Below, in pieces: positions 1 through 8,226 of a stretch of 64,000 nucleotides of DNA. The translations under genes and the position numbers were made by a program. Every line of letters starts with the position of its first letter. The stretch's first letter is position 1. The notes beneath the pieces were generated by a model. It saw nothing but the letters and a program-made list of their open reading frames with translations, was not told where the DNA came from and did not search any database. Origin of the DNA: Ruminococcus sp. (GTDB lineage: Bacteria > Bacillota > Clostridia > Oscillospirales > Ruminococcaceae). The stretch spans positions 62,001 to 126,000 of the forward strand of contig NZ_JAILMR010000130.1 of NCBI RefSeq assembly GCF_024692365.1, written 5' to 3'.

Positions 1-56
1 GTGACTTGTGAGCATTAATCTCACATGAATAAATCATTAATAATATGGAGGCAAAC

Positions 57-989
57 ATGAGAAGACTTGTTACAAGAAGTGACTTTGACGGCTTGGTTTG
101 CGCTATGCTGCTCAAGGAAATTGAGATCATTGATGAGATCAAATTTGTTCACCCCAAAGACGTACAGGACGGCAAGATAGAGCTTTCCGAAAATGATATC
201 ACAACCAATCTGCCCTTTGATAAGCGTGTAGGTCTGGCTTTCGATCATCATGAAAGTGAGCTCATAAGAAATAAGATCGAGGATTATCTCGGCAAATACA
301 TCATCGACGGCAACGCAAAATCCGCGGCAAGAGTTGTTTATGACTACTATGGCGGAGAACTGGTCTTCCACGATGTTTCCGAGGAAATAATGGAAGCAGT
401 TGATAAGGGCGACAGTGCCGATTTCACCGAGGAGGAGATACTCAATCCTTCGGGCTGGGTTCTGATGAACTTCCTTATGGACGCAAGAACAGGTCTCGGA
501 AGATTCCATAACTTCCGTATCTCCAACTATGACCTTATGATGAAGCTGATCGATTTCTGTGTCGATCATTCCATCGAGGATGTCCTCAAGCTTCCCGATG
601 TTAAGGAACGTGTTGATCTGTATTTTGAACAGCAGGAAATGTTCAAGGAACAGCTGAAGCGTATCACCGAGATACACGATAAAGTAGCTGTCATCGACCT
701 CCGAAAAGAAGATACCATCTATGCAGGCAACCGCTTCATGGTCTATGCTATGTGGCCTGAAGTTGAGCTTTCCGTCCATGTTGCGTGGGGCTTCAAAAAG
801 CAGAACACAGCTGTAATGATAGGTAAATCCATAATCAACAGAAGTTCACCTTTCGATATCGGCTCGCTTTGCCTGTCCTATGGCGGCGGCGGTCATGCAA
901 ATGCAGGTACCTGCCAGCTGAGCAATGAGGCTGTTGATTCCGAACTTCCTGTCATTATAGATAAACTTAACGGCAAGATCCCTGTGTGA
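57..989 (+). CDS. DHH-family phosphoesterase
   Basis: A 310-residue protein of the DHH/DHHA1 phosphoesterase superfamily, which includes oligoribonucleases and exopolyphosphatase-like enzymes. The N-terminus has the metal-binding pattern TRSDFDGLVCA (about residues 5-15), the DHH motif itself is FDHHESE (about 63-69), and the C-terminus ends in the substrate-binding glycine motif GGGGHANAGTC. I place the start at the ATG at 57, because GGAGG at 47-51 sits 5 nt upstream; an in-frame ATG at 45 overlaps that ribosome site. It stands alone and is followed by a strong terminator. The family is clear, but the substrate cannot be told from sequence. Confidence 0.88.
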   Translation: MRRLVTRSDFDGLVCAMLLKEIEIIDEIKFVHPKDVQDGKIELSENDITTNLPFDKRVGLAFDHHESELIRNKIEDYLGKYIIDGNAKSAARVVYDYYGGELVFHDVSEEIMEAVDKGDSADFTEEEILNPSGWVLMNFLMDARTGLGRFHNFRISNYDLMMKLIDFCVDHSIEDVLKLPDVKERVDLYFEQQEMFKEQLKRITEIHDKVAVIDLRKEDTIYAGNRFMVYAMWPEVELSVHVAWGFKKQNTAVMIGKSIINRSSPFDIGSLCLSYGGGGHANAGTCQLSNEAVDSELPVIIDKLNGKIPV

Positions 990-1019
990 GAATATTAGCT
1001 TATAAAAAGGTAAATATTT

Positions 1020-1049
1020 GACCGTCGGTTGTCCTCCGACGGTCTTTTT
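1020..1049 (+). terminator. Intrinsic terminator after the DHH gene
   Basis: Perfect 9-bp stem GACCGTCGG / CCGACGGTC with a 7-nt loop, followed by TTTTT. Confidence 0.9.
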
Positions 1050-1097
1050 GTTGCGAAACTCCCATAATTAGCGTGTTGTGTTTGTGCAGGCTTGCAA

Positions 1098-1126
1098 TTG
1101 ATTTTTTCTTTTTAATGTGATATAAT
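1098..1126 (+). promoter_or_regulatory. Sigma-A type promoter
   Basis: TTGATT at 1098-1103 and TATAAT at 1121-1126, separated by 17 bp. It precedes the 148-residue protein gene. Confidence 0.75.
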
Positions 1127-1191
1127 TAACACGATATGAAATTTTTATCACTATGCGGGCTTATGACGCTCGCTTCTTGGGGGAAAAGAAT

Positions 1192-1638
1192 ATGACGAAA
1201 AATGAGGCACAGGAAGTTTTGTCTTTCCATTCATGCCGCAACACCAACGTGAACGATCCCAGATGGGAATACGGCTTTGTCGGAAGGCTCCGTCCTTCCA
1301 GCGGCGAACTCAATGAGGATAACTTCATTCAGATAATGGAGAGTATCCGTATCCTCAGACATGATCTTGCATCTGAGGTCATTGACAAAAATCTTGTATA
1401 TGATATAATAAGTATTATCCGCCTGACCAGAACATGGGTCGTATCACCGGGAGGTCTGAACAATAATCTCAACGAACACGATCAGGAAAAGCTTCTGCTG
1501 TGGGTGGAGATAATCGAAAAAACTCTATTTTATCTGCTTGACGGCGCCGATGAAGAGATAGCTTTTCAGGATTACGACTGCTATCTTCAGGACAGCAGTG
1601 AACAGCTGCTTAAAGCCGAATTGCTGAGAGCAATATGA
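1192..1638 (+). CDS. Uncharacterised 148-residue protein
   Basis: I do not recognise the family. The product is soluble and mostly helical by composition, with no signal peptide or membrane segment. The ATG at 1192 is chosen because GGGGGAA lies about 8 nt upstream; an in-frame ATG at 1153 would add 13 residues but has no ribosome site. A good promoter lies 65 bp upstream. The zinc-ribbon gene follows 49 bp later on the same strand with no terminator between, so the two are probably co-transcribed. Confidence 0.7.
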   Translation: MTKNEAQEVLSFHSCRNTNVNDPRWEYGFVGRLRPSSGELNEDNFIQIMESIRILRHDLASEVIDKNLVYDIISIIRLTRTWVVSPGGLNNNLNEHDQEKLLLWVEIIEKTLFYLLDGADEEIAFQDYDCYLQDSSEQLLKAELLRAI

Positions 1639-1687
1639 TCTTATCCATTATCGGCGGCTTTCCGCTGAATGTGAGGAGTGTTAAATA

Positions 1688-2512
1688 GTGAAATGTCCTA
1701 AATGCGGAGAAAGTGTAGGCGACCACGACAAGCTTTGCCCACACTGCAACGCCGAACTTTTTATAGATACTCAGCTTGCCGAGCGTCTTTTCAAGAAAAA
1801 GGAAGAACCTCTTCCCGATGATGATGAACAGTTCTTCAAGTCCGGCAAAAAAGTCAAAGAGAATAAGCCAACTAAAAAAACGAAGCTGAAGATCGATATC
1901 CATAATCTCAAACTCATAGCGATAGTATTTTTGTCACTGCTGATAATCGTCCTGCTTATCGTTCTGATAGTCAAGTCGATGGGCTCAAAGGGCGAGAAGT
2001 ACGCTAAAAAAGCCGCTGATTATATCGGTGCTGATTTTGAGATAGCTTCAAAGAAATTCGATTTCAAGATAAAACAGGAATCGGGATATAAGGGCTTGAC
2101 GGCTGTTATCGAATATAACTATGTTGCCGAATCAGATAACGAAGTCCGTATCGACGGAGTGACTTACCCCGAGTGGGCGGTCATTTTCAAGACCGACGAC
2201 GAGAATCGTATCACGGAAGTACGTTACTGCAATTTCAAGAGCATCAAGAGTGATATCAAGGGTGTCAAGAAAGAGCATAATGTAAACCTTGATAAATTCA
2301 ATCCCGGAACAGATAAGTCAACTGTGGATAAAGAGCTTGATATGGACTATTACAGCGTAGCCTACACCAAGGACGGCGAAGCCTATATCTACCGCTATTG
2401 GTACGAAAACGACAGCGGCGATGAACAGCCCGTTGTACTCACCGTTTATTACGATACCAAAGGCAAGCTCAAGGTCTTCACTCCCCAGATGCTGTTCCAT
2501 CAGTATATGTAA
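1688..2512 (+). CDS. Zinc-ribbon membrane protein
   Basis: A 274-residue protein with three parts. Residues 2-20 form a double CxxC zinc ribbon (CPKCGES then CPHCNAE). A charged lysine-rich linker follows, then one hydrophobic segment at about 78-100. The remaining 170 residues are presumably outside the cell and resemble no family I know. This layout is common in Clostridia for membrane-anchored sensors or cell-surface accessory proteins, but the function here is unknown. It starts at GTG 1688, with GAGGAG about 10 nt upstream. It is the second gene of a two-gene unit closed by a terminator. Confidence 0.75.
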   Translation: MKCPKCGESVGDHDKLCPHCNAELFIDTQLAERLFKKKEEPLPDDDEQFFKSGKKVKENKPTKKTKLKIDIHNLKLIAIVFLSLLIIVLLIVLIVKSMGSKGEKYAKKAADYIGADFEIASKKFDFKIKQESGYKGLTAVIEYNYVAESDNEVRIDGVTYPEWAVIFKTDDENRITEVRYCNFKSIKSDIKGVKKEHNVNLDKFNPGTDKSTVDKELDMDYYSVAYTKDGEAYIYRYWYENDSGDEQPVVLTVYYDTKGKLKVFTPQMLFHQYM

Positions 2513-2519
2513 TATCAAA

Positions 2520-2549
2520 AGCTCCTGCTATCTCGGCGGGAGCTTTTTC
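2520..2549 (+). terminator. Intrinsic terminator
   Basis: Stem AGCTCCTGC paired with GCGGGAGCT (one G-U) and a 7-nt loop, followed by TTTTT. Confidence 0.85.
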
Positions 2550-2634
2550 GACATTTAATTGTTAATCTGATATATTATCTTCCTTTTTCTAACTTTTGTT
2601 ACAGAAAATATTTATAAAAAATATTCAAATGGAC

Positions 2635-2663
2635 TTGACAATTGTGGGAAGATTTGTTATAAT
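2635..2663 (+). promoter_or_regulatory. Near-consensus promoter driving a leader RNA
   Basis: TTGACA at 2635-2640 and TATAAT at 2658-2663 with exactly 17 bp between. This is one of the best promoter matches in the window. It lies nearly 300 bp before the cotH-like gene, so the first product is the RNA at 2670-2938. Confidence 0.88.
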
Positions 2664-2669
2664 ATGCTT

Positions 2670-2938
2670 AACGAAGGGCGAAAGTTTTTCGTATGCCTGC
2701 CGCAACAACGGCGAAAACAACATCTTAAAGACGCCATCAGGTGCCTTTTGAATCGGCTGGCTCATCTCGATGTTTAAGGCTTTTTGATGAGCAGGGAAGT
2801 GATTTATTCGGATAGCCTCCGAAAGAATCATATACTGCCCTCTGGGTTGGGGGCAGACCAGGGAGCAGCGGCGTGTCAGCCATAAGCTCTTACCATGTTT
2901 ATTTGATAGCCTGTCTGCGTATGCCGACAGGCTGTTTT
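2670..2938 (+). ncRNA. Structured RNA of about 270 nt, class unknown
   Basis: The stretch runs from a consensus promoter to an intrinsic terminator and has no credible coding frame. Stems seen by eye: ACGAA/TTCGT (2671-2692). A composite hairpin GCCTT+ATCG paired with CGAT+AAGGC (2743-2780), whose 12-nt loop contains GCTCATC (2760-2766), an exact complement of GATGAGC at 2786-2792; this makes a 7-bp pseudoknot. A stem ATTCGGA/TCCGAAAGAAT region (2801-2829). CTGCCC/GGGCAG (2835-2856). The closing terminator lies only 23 nt before cotH. I do not see the signature sequences of tmRNA, RNase P, SRP RNA, a T-box or a c-di-GMP aptamer. It could be a riboswitch for cotH or an independent small RNA. 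Confidence 0.62.
2908..2938 (+). terminator. Terminator at the end of the leader RNA
   Basis: Perfect 8-bp stem AGCCTGTC / GACAGGCT with a 10-nt loop, followed by GTTTTAC. It stands between the promoter at 2635 and the cotH-like gene, so transcription of that gene needs read-through. Confidence 0.8.
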
Positions 2939-2960
2939 ACTTGAAAGGAACTGACAAAAA

Positions 2961-5000
2961 ATGGATATCAGAAAGAAAGTAGCTCTGCTAACAGCGCTGG
3001 TATGTGTGCTGAGTTTCAGCGGATGTTCAAATAAAAAAACGAACAGTAAAAAGAATACATCTACATCGCAGACAACCACTAATATTGCTGACGACCCTAC
3101 CTATGACGAAACTATCGGCGCTGTTGATTTCAGCCTTGAAAGTGGATTCTACGATACCGACCAGAATCTTGAACTTTCTGCACAGGGCGAGGGTATCACA
3201 ATAAGGTATACCACCGACGGCAGTATTCCAACCGCTTCTTCACCAGAGTATACCGAAGCTCTGACCCTTACCGACCGCAAGAACGATTTTTCCACGCTTG
3301 CAGAGTACACCGATATCACAGCCAGCCACGACTATTCTGCACCCATGTCAGTTGATAAGGGCAATGTGATCAGGGCGGCAGCTTTCAAATCAGATGGCAC
3401 CCACGGCGCAGTTACTTCCCGCACCATATTTGTCGGTATCGACCGTGCAAAAAAGTACGGCGATGTTCCTGTCATCTCCCTGATGATGGATCAGGCTGAT
3501 CTTTTCGATTATGAAAGAGGAATCTATGTCCTCGGCAAAGTCCATGATGACTGGCTTGCAGAAGATTCCAAAAACGCTTCTGCTGATGTCTGGAAGCAGG
3601 AAGCCAACTACACTCAGCGCGGCAAAGAATGGGAACGTCCAGTTTACGCCGAATATCTACTTTCTGATGGTACCACCGCCTTCACACAGGATCTGGGCAT
3701 AAGGATAATGGGCGCCGCCTCCAGAAACGAACATCAGAAAAGCCTGCGTCTTACTGCCCGCAAGGATTACGGCGCTAAAAATGTAAAGTACGAACTTATC
3801 CCAGATAACACTCGTTCCGACGGTCAGGGCAATGTGGAAAAGTACAAGTCATTCGTCCTGAGAAACGGCGGCAACGACTGCAATTATGCCAAAATCAGGG
3901 ATCCGCTTCTCCAGTCAATGGTAAGTGACAAGTCCTTTGAAACTATTCAGTCAACTCCAGTGGTCGTATTCATCGACGGCGAATACTGGGGAATGTACAC
4001 CCTCACCGAAGATTACAGCGATAATTATATCGCCAACAACTACGAGATCGACAGCAGTAATGTTGTCATACTAAAAGTCGGCGAGATAGAAGAGGGCAAG
4101 GACGAAGATATCAAGCTTTACAGCGATATGTACGAATTCATCACGGGCAATGATATGTCAGATGCCGATAACTATTCCAAGGCTTGCGGGATGCTTGATA
4201 TGCAGACTTTCTCCGACTACATGGCATTCAACATCTATATCGCCAACGAGGACAGCATAATTCAGGGCAATAACTGGCGTATGTGGAGAGTTCGCGACGC
4301 AGACAATGCAACAGCTGTATCCGATGGCAAATGGCGCATGATGGCTTACGATACCGACTATTCCAGCGGAATTTACACAGGCGGACAGAACTACGATGAC
4401 AACTTCATCAAGAAAGCCATCAACGGCACAAAGACTTTCAAAGATCTTGAACAGCCTCCCGCAGAGATATTCCGCGCCCTGCTTAATAACGATGATTTCA
4501 AGCAGATGTTTATTCTCTCCCTCTGCGATATGAGAAATATCAGCTTTGAGAAAAGCAAGGTCGATGCCGCATATACTGACATGGTGAAAGTTTATTCCAC
4601 TTTGGTAAAGGATACCTTTAAGCGTTTCGGTCCCGCTTACGCTAAAGACGGATTTGAGTGGAACGCCGCAGGTTTCAAACAGTTCCTTGATGGCAGAAAC
4701 GAGGTATTCATGACCCATATCACCGATACTTTCAAGCCCGGTGAAAAAGTTTCCGTTACCGTAAAAACTTCCGACAGCAAAAAGGGCGGAGTTATCCTGA
4801 ACACTATAGGCCTAGACCTTTCAGATAAAGATTTTTCGGGCGAATATTACACAGCTTATCTCATCACCGTGACTGCCGACCCATCATCGGGAAAGTTCGT
4901 CAGATGGGAAGCAACAGGCTGTACACTTTCTGATACGAACGCAGAAACAGCCACCGTAACTATCAAAGGCAACTGCGAGATAAAAGCTATCTACGAATAA
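2961..5000 (+). CDS. CotH-kinase-family surface lipoprotein
   Basis: A 679-residue lipoprotein. The signal peptide ends in the lipobox LSFSGC (Cys about 22), followed by a Ser/Thr/Lys-rich tether. Residues 55-155 look like a chitobiase C-terminal type beta-sandwich (IRYTTDGSIPT). The CotH region covers about 165-560: ADVWK, LRNGGNDCNYAKIRDPL, FIDGEYWGMYTLTEDY and the metal-binding AYDTDYSSG, which matches the family's D-x-D. The last 80 residues form a small beta domain of the listerial B-repeat kind. CotH proteins are atypical protein kinases of spore coats and are also seen on rumen bacteria near polysaccharide-degrading machinery. Expression probably depends on the leader RNA just upstream. 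The target protein is unknown. Confidence 0.85.
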   Translation: MDIRKKVALLTALVCVLSFSGCSNKKTNSKKNTSTSQTTTNIADDPTYDETIGAVDFSLESGFYDTDQNLELSAQGEGITIRYTTDGSIPTASSPEYTEALTLTDRKNDFSTLAEYTDITASHDYSAPMSVDKGNVIRAAAFKSDGTHGAVTSRTIFVGIDRAKKYGDVPVISLMMDQADLFDYERGIYVLGKVHDDWLAEDSKNASADVWKQEANYTQRGKEWERPVYAEYLLSDGTTAFTQDLGIRIMGAASRNEHQKSLRLTARKDYGAKNVKYELIPDNTRSDGQGNVEKYKSFVLRNGGNDCNYAKIRDPLLQSMVSDKSFETIQSTPVVVFIDGEYWGMYTLTEDYSDNYIANNYEIDSSNVVILKVGEIEEGKDEDIKLYSDMYEFITGNDMSDADNYSKACGMLDMQTFSDYMAFNIYIANEDSIIQGNNWRMWRVRDADNATAVSDGKWRMMAYDTDYSSGIYTGGQNYDDNFIKKAINGTKTFKDLEQPPAEIFRALLNNDDFKQMFILSLCDMRNISFEKSKVDAAYTDMVKVYSTLVKDTFKRFGPAYAKDGFEWNAAGFKQFLDGRNEVFMTHITDTFKPGEKVSVTVKTSDSKKGGVILNTIGLDLSDKDFSGEYYTAYLITVTADPSSGKFVRWEATGCTLSDTNAETATVTIKGNCEIKAIYE

Positions 5001-5009
5001 CTATAAAAC

Positions 5010-5040
5010 AAGGCAGGGAAGTCCCTGCCTTTTATTTTTT
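5010..5040 (+). terminator. Intrinsic terminator after cotH
   Basis: Perfect 9-bp stem AAGGCAGGG / CCCTGCCTT with a 4-nt loop, then a T-rich tail. Confidence 0.9.
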
Positions 5041-5087
5041 GCCGATGTTTTTCCCAGGAAATAAATCACAACGAAACGACACCACAA

Positions 5088-5181
5088 ATGATACGACCGT
5101 ATTAACTGGTATTGATCTGCTTACGAGATTATTTAAAAGGGTACCAAATTATACGATCGTATCGTTTCGTTTAATTTGGTA
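5088..5181. repeat. Short copy of the TACCAAA/ATACGA palindromic repeat
   Basis: At 5142-5181 the arms TACCAAATTA and TAATTTGGTA form a perfect 10-bp inverted repeat around the palindrome ATACGATCGTAT. A degenerate copy (ATACGACCGTAT followed by CTGGTAT) precedes it at about 5095-5115. The same unit builds the arrays at 9.4-9.7 kb and 20.9-21.2 kb. The copy lies between two convergent terminators and carries no gene. Confidence 0.75.
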
Positions 5182-5191
5182 TAAAAAATAA

Positions 5192-5227
5192 ACCGTCCGT
5201 GCACAGTGGTATACTGTTACGGACGGT
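5192..5227 (-). terminator. Terminator of the phospholipase C-like gene (bidirectional)
   Basis: Stem ACCGTCCGT / ACGGACGGT enclosing a second stem ACAGT/ACTGT. T-rich tracts lie on both sides. Confidence 0.8.
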
Positions 5228-5250
5228 CGTATTTTTATTTATGGATTCGT

Positions 5251-6399
5251 TTAGCTAAGCACCCAGATCATAAAATGATTATCGGGTTCGTATGAAGCGG
5301 AAGAAAGCTTGCCGCCCTTAGCTGTCAGATATTTTTTGAAATCGCTTTCCTCGGTGCTGATAACAAATCTGCGGTTGCCGAGAGCTTCAGCCCTGAACTG
5401 TGCAGCCTTACCGTCGATCTTCAGGTAATCATAACCGTTGCACTTTTTGTTGATGTATCCGCCGCTTATGGCTCTCAATCCGAAAGTGCCAGTTTCACTG
5501 AGTTTTATGCGCAGTTTCTGATCCTTATCCTTATCAGCCTCATCAACGGAAATACTCTTTTCAGTGGTAGTCAGCAGAAGACCTGTTGCTTCATTTTTGA
5601 AAGTGTACATCTTGTCGTTGCTGACAAAGTTTCCGCTGTCGGTGTTGCAGTCGTTATAGAATTTCAGAAGCACAGCCATAACGTGCTGAATTGAAACGGG
5701 GATAGTGTTCTTCGCTGTGTCGTCAAAAGCGCGGGGGTCAAGATGAAGTATCGTATCAACGAATTTGCCCGCATACTTTATCAGCTTGTTGAAAGCATCA
5801 CTGGGATCGGCTTTTTCGTAGTATTTTGTAAGGCGTTTGTCAAAGCTGTCAGCCTTGAAACCTGTGTAGCTGTTCTTTACCTGCTTCTCAAAAGCGTTGT
5901 GAACGTTGCTTGCCTTGATGCCACTGGTCATATTCGCAACATGAGGTGTACAGCCCATATCGGAAACAAAGTGAATAGCTCTGCCGAGATATACCATAGC
6001 TTCCTTTGTCATACCGCTTTTGTAGAGTGATACAGCAGAGGTGTAATTAGCGCGGAAAAGTGTTCTTGCACTGGGTGAAAAATCACCGAGCCTGTTGCGG
6101 TAGAAGCCGTTCGATTCGTCAAGCTCCTTTCCCTTTGCATTCATGCAGGAATAATAATGCTTTCCGGGACCTTCATCTATATCCCCTGATTTATCGGGCT
6201 GAACGGCACCAAGCTTTATTTCTTCATGCCAGTCTTTATAAAAAGCAACAGGACGGAGTTTTTTCTCCTTTGCGAGAAGCTCCAGTGCCTGAACTGCGAT
6301 GTAGGTGTGTACATCAGAAGTCCAGGCATAGGCTGTTTCTGCCTTTACCTTGCTGCAAATAAATGCAGAAGCTGTGGTAGTTATGTTTCTCATCTTCAT
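5251..6399 (-). CDS. Zinc-dependent phospholipase C-like secreted protein
   Basis: A 382-residue protein with an N-terminal domain like clostridial alpha-toxin and Bacillus PLC. The weak N-terminal leader is followed by AWTSDVHTYIAVQAL, matching the Trp-1 and first zinc-ligand region. GDIDEGPGKHYYS supplies the Asp/His ligands near residue 75. AIHFVSDMGCTPHVANM followed by a later His and FE corresponds to the family's HxxxD...H...HxxxE zinc cluster (about 140-170). The last 110 residues are a repeat-rich beta domain resembling a trefoil or fascin-like module, not the C2-like domain of alpha-toxin. The start at 6399 has AAAGAGG 9 nt upstream. Substrate and export route are inferred; the leader is short of a typical signal peptide. 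Confidence 0.75.
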   Translation of the reverse strand: MKMRNITTTASAFICSKVKAETAYAWTSDVHTYIAVQALELLAKEKKLRPVAFYKDWHEEIKLGAVQPDKSGDIDEGPGKHYYSCMNAKGKELDESNGFYRNRLGDFSPSARTLFRANYTSAVSLYKSGMTKEAMVYLGRAIHFVSDMGCTPHVANMTSGIKASNVHNAFEKQVKNSYTGFKADSFDKRLTKYYEKADPSDAFNKLIKYAGKFVDTILHLDPRAFDDTAKNTIPVSIQHVMAVLLKFYNDCNTDSGNFVSNDKMYTFKNEATGLLLTTTEKSISVDEADKDKDQKLRIKLSETGTFGLRAISGGYINKKCNGYDYLKIDGKAAQFRAEALGNRRFVISTEESDFKKYLTAKGGKLSSASYEPDNHFMIWVLS

Positions 6400-6464
6400 T
6401 CTAAAATTCCTCTTTCGTATAATTTATATAAAGCTGAATAGCCGTCATTTACATGACGTGTTTT

Positions 6465-7055
6465 TCAGCGTTTTTTCGGGGAGCGCTTTTTGTTTTTCCT
6501 TACGGAATAACCGAAGCTTCCAAGCTGTTTTCCCAGCTCAAAATATCCGCCGTGGGCATAAGCCAGAAGTCCCGCCTTTTCAAGGCAAAGTTTTCCGCTT
6601 TCATCAAGAAGTTCCTTGGCGGCATTTATCCCAACGATATCAGCGATGAACATATCATGGCTGCCAAGCGGGACGATCTCTTTAACTTTACATTCTATGC
6701 TGACAGGACATTCAGCGACCATTGGAACAGATACATTCACGCACTCTTCGGTGTGAAGTCCGCAGTCAGCGAATTTATCAAGTTTAGCACCTGTCTTTAC
6801 ACCGCAGCGGTCAACCGCCCTTACAAGTTCCTTTGTCGGGAGATTGATAACGAACTCGCCGCTTTTCTTTATAAGCTCGTAAGAATACCTTTCAGGTCTG
6901 ACCGAGATATAAGTCACGGGAGGACGGGTGCAAAGAATGCCTGTCCATGCGATAGTCAGCACATTGACCTTATCTTCATAAGCACAGGTCACAAGGGTAG
7001 GGGGCAGGGGAGATGTTATAACACTGCCTTTCCAGTGTTCTTTATGATATGTCAT
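6465..7055 (-). CDS. Flavin reductase-like (flavoredoxin) protein
   Basis: A 196-residue FMN-binding split-barrel protein of the flavin reductase-like family. Typical segments are PLPPTLVTCAYED near the start, NVLTIAWTGILCTRPP (flavin contact), YISVRPERYSYELI and GEFVINLPT. These proteins bind FMN and either reduce flavins or carry electrons in anaerobes. The gene is translationally coupled: its ATG overlaps the stop of the preceding gene (ATGA at 7052-7055), with AGGAGG upstream. The basic tail KNKKRSPKKR is unusual. Confidence 0.88.
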   Translation of the reverse strand: MTYHKEHWKGSVITSPLPPTLVTCAYEDKVNVLTIAWTGILCTRPPVTYISVRPERYSYELIKKSGEFVINLPTKELVRAVDRCGVKTGAKLDKFADCGLHTEECVNVSVPMVAECPVSIECKVKEIVPLGSHDMFIADIVGINAAKELLDESGKLCLEKAGLLAYAHGGYFELGKQLGSFGYSVRKNKKRSPKKR

Positions 7056-7408
7056 TTCAAATCCTCCTGCGAAAATCCGTGAACCTTTTTGTAGATGGTG
7101 TCATAATCTTTGTAAAGCAGTTGTACAGTATTTTCAAGAAAAAAATAATGCTTTATATACGGTATCAGCAGCCCAAGAAGAAGTGCCGCCAGCGGTATCA
7201 GCGTAAGTTTTTCATAAACCGCAACAGCAAGTATAGTTATGACCGTGCATACCGCGAACAGCGCCAGTACAATAAGATGTATGAACCTTTCGTGCTGAAA
7301 ATGCCGAAGCTTTTCAGTGTGATAATCAAGCAGCCTGACGAAGTCACAATTTTCATCTCCCAGACATTCAAGGATATACTTCCTGTATTTTGTCAGATAT
7401 TCAGTCAT
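7052..7408 (-). CDS. Small two-helix membrane protein, unknown
   Basis: 118 residues with two adjacent hydrophobic segments (about 45-65 and 69-85) joined by a short turn, and charged ends that probably face the cytoplasm. I do not recognise the family. The start overlaps the end of the upstream gene by 8 bp and the stop overlaps the flavin reductase start by 4 bp, so the three genes form a coupled operon. Confidence 0.72.
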   Translation of the reverse strand: MTEYLTKYRKYILECLGDENCDFVRLLDYHTEKLRHFQHERFIHLIVLALFAVCTVITILAVAVYEKLTLIPLAALLLGLLIPYIKHYFFLENTVQLLYKDYDTIYKKVHGFSQEDLK

Positions 7409-7745
7409 TGCTGTTCTCCGTTTTATCCTCTGAAATATCGGACAGGTCTATCGGTTCGGCATCTATTATCTCAAGATCTCTGATTTTTTTATTTTTGAAT
7501 TCCTTTTCGGCGGCACGGCGCTTTTCATCAGCGGCGGCTTCCTTGGCAACGGTCATCACAAGCATTTTGTCTATTGAACCGTAATACTTACCTATACGCT
7601 GAAAAAAGTTTGGTCTGCCTTTTTTCTTTTTTGAAGATATGGTGAGTATTGCAAGTGCAGTTGATATAGCGGCTGTCATGATACTTTTCTCGGTTTTTGT
7701 ATTGAGAGATATATTGACTTTTTTGCTGATATCTTTAAGATCCAT
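7401..7745 (-). CDS. Small single-helix membrane protein, unknown
   Basis: 114 residues. A moderately hydrophobic segment (ISTALAILTI, about 27-37) is followed by a KKKKG basic patch and a charged, probably helical C-terminal half ending in an acidic tail. First gene of a three-gene minus-strand operon with a clear promoter (7784-7812). No family recognised. Confidence 0.65.
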   Translation of the reverse strand: MDLKDISKKVNISLNTKTEKSIMTAAISTALAILTISSKKKKGRPNFFQRIGKYYGSIDKMLVMTVAKEAAADEKRRAAEKEFKNKKIRDLEIIDAEPIDLSDISEDKTENSND

Positions 7746-7783
7746 TGATTCGACCTGCCTTTCCGATAAAAGTTTTACACTTT

Positions 7784-7812
7784 ATTATACACTATTATTT
7801 TACAGATTTCAA
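7784..7812 (-). promoter_or_regulatory. Promoter of the 7745-6465 operon
   Basis: On the minus strand, TTGAAA (7812-7807) and TATAAT (7789-7784) with 17 bp spacing. Confidence 0.8.
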
Positions 7813-8145
7813 GTAGCAAGCATCAAAATCAGGAAAAATTTACTTTTTTAGCTTAAAATACTATCATATGGAATTACCGTGATGATATTTCGTCACAGAA
7901 AAACACGTCATTTTTTGTGCTTCATTGACAGTGAAAGTCAGCCTATCAACGCATGAAATGGAACTTCTTTTTAAACAGCACATATCCATTCAAAAAAAGC
8001 TATTCGATTATTTCACTTTTTAACAACGGAAATATGTCCGGGTTAAAAGATAAAACAGTTTGTAGTGCAACAGTATCCAAGATGGTATATATAGTTTTTA
8101 TAAGCATAGAAAGTTCGGAATGATGGGAGTTTTTCAGTTCGGCAC
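7813..8145. other. Intergenic region without recognisable gene
   Basis: About 330 bp of AT-rich sequence between two divergent promoters. I see short inverted repeats but no credible reading frame or RNA class. Confidence 0.5.
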
Positions 8146-8174
8146 TTGACAAAAACGCCTTTTTATAGTATGAT
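8146..8174 (+). promoter_or_regulatory. cysK promoter with a downstream inverted repeat
   Basis: TTGACA at 8146-8151 and TATGAT at 8169-8174, 17 bp apart. Just downstream (8181-8206) lies GCTAT...ATAGC, an imperfect AT-rich dyad in the untranslated leader that could be an operator. No regulator is identified. Confidence 0.75.
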
Positions 8175-8226
8175 AGTAATGCTATTTTATAAGTATTATT
8201 TATAGCATAGAACGGAGTAGAAACAT

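Noticed and set aside
2670-2938. 6S RNA, SRP RNA, RNase P RNA or tmRNA as identity of the leader RNA
   Set aside because: GGGAGCAGC recalls SRP RNA but the tetraloop is missing; conserved RNase P and tmRNA sequences are absent; the 6S central-bubble layout is not evident by eye.
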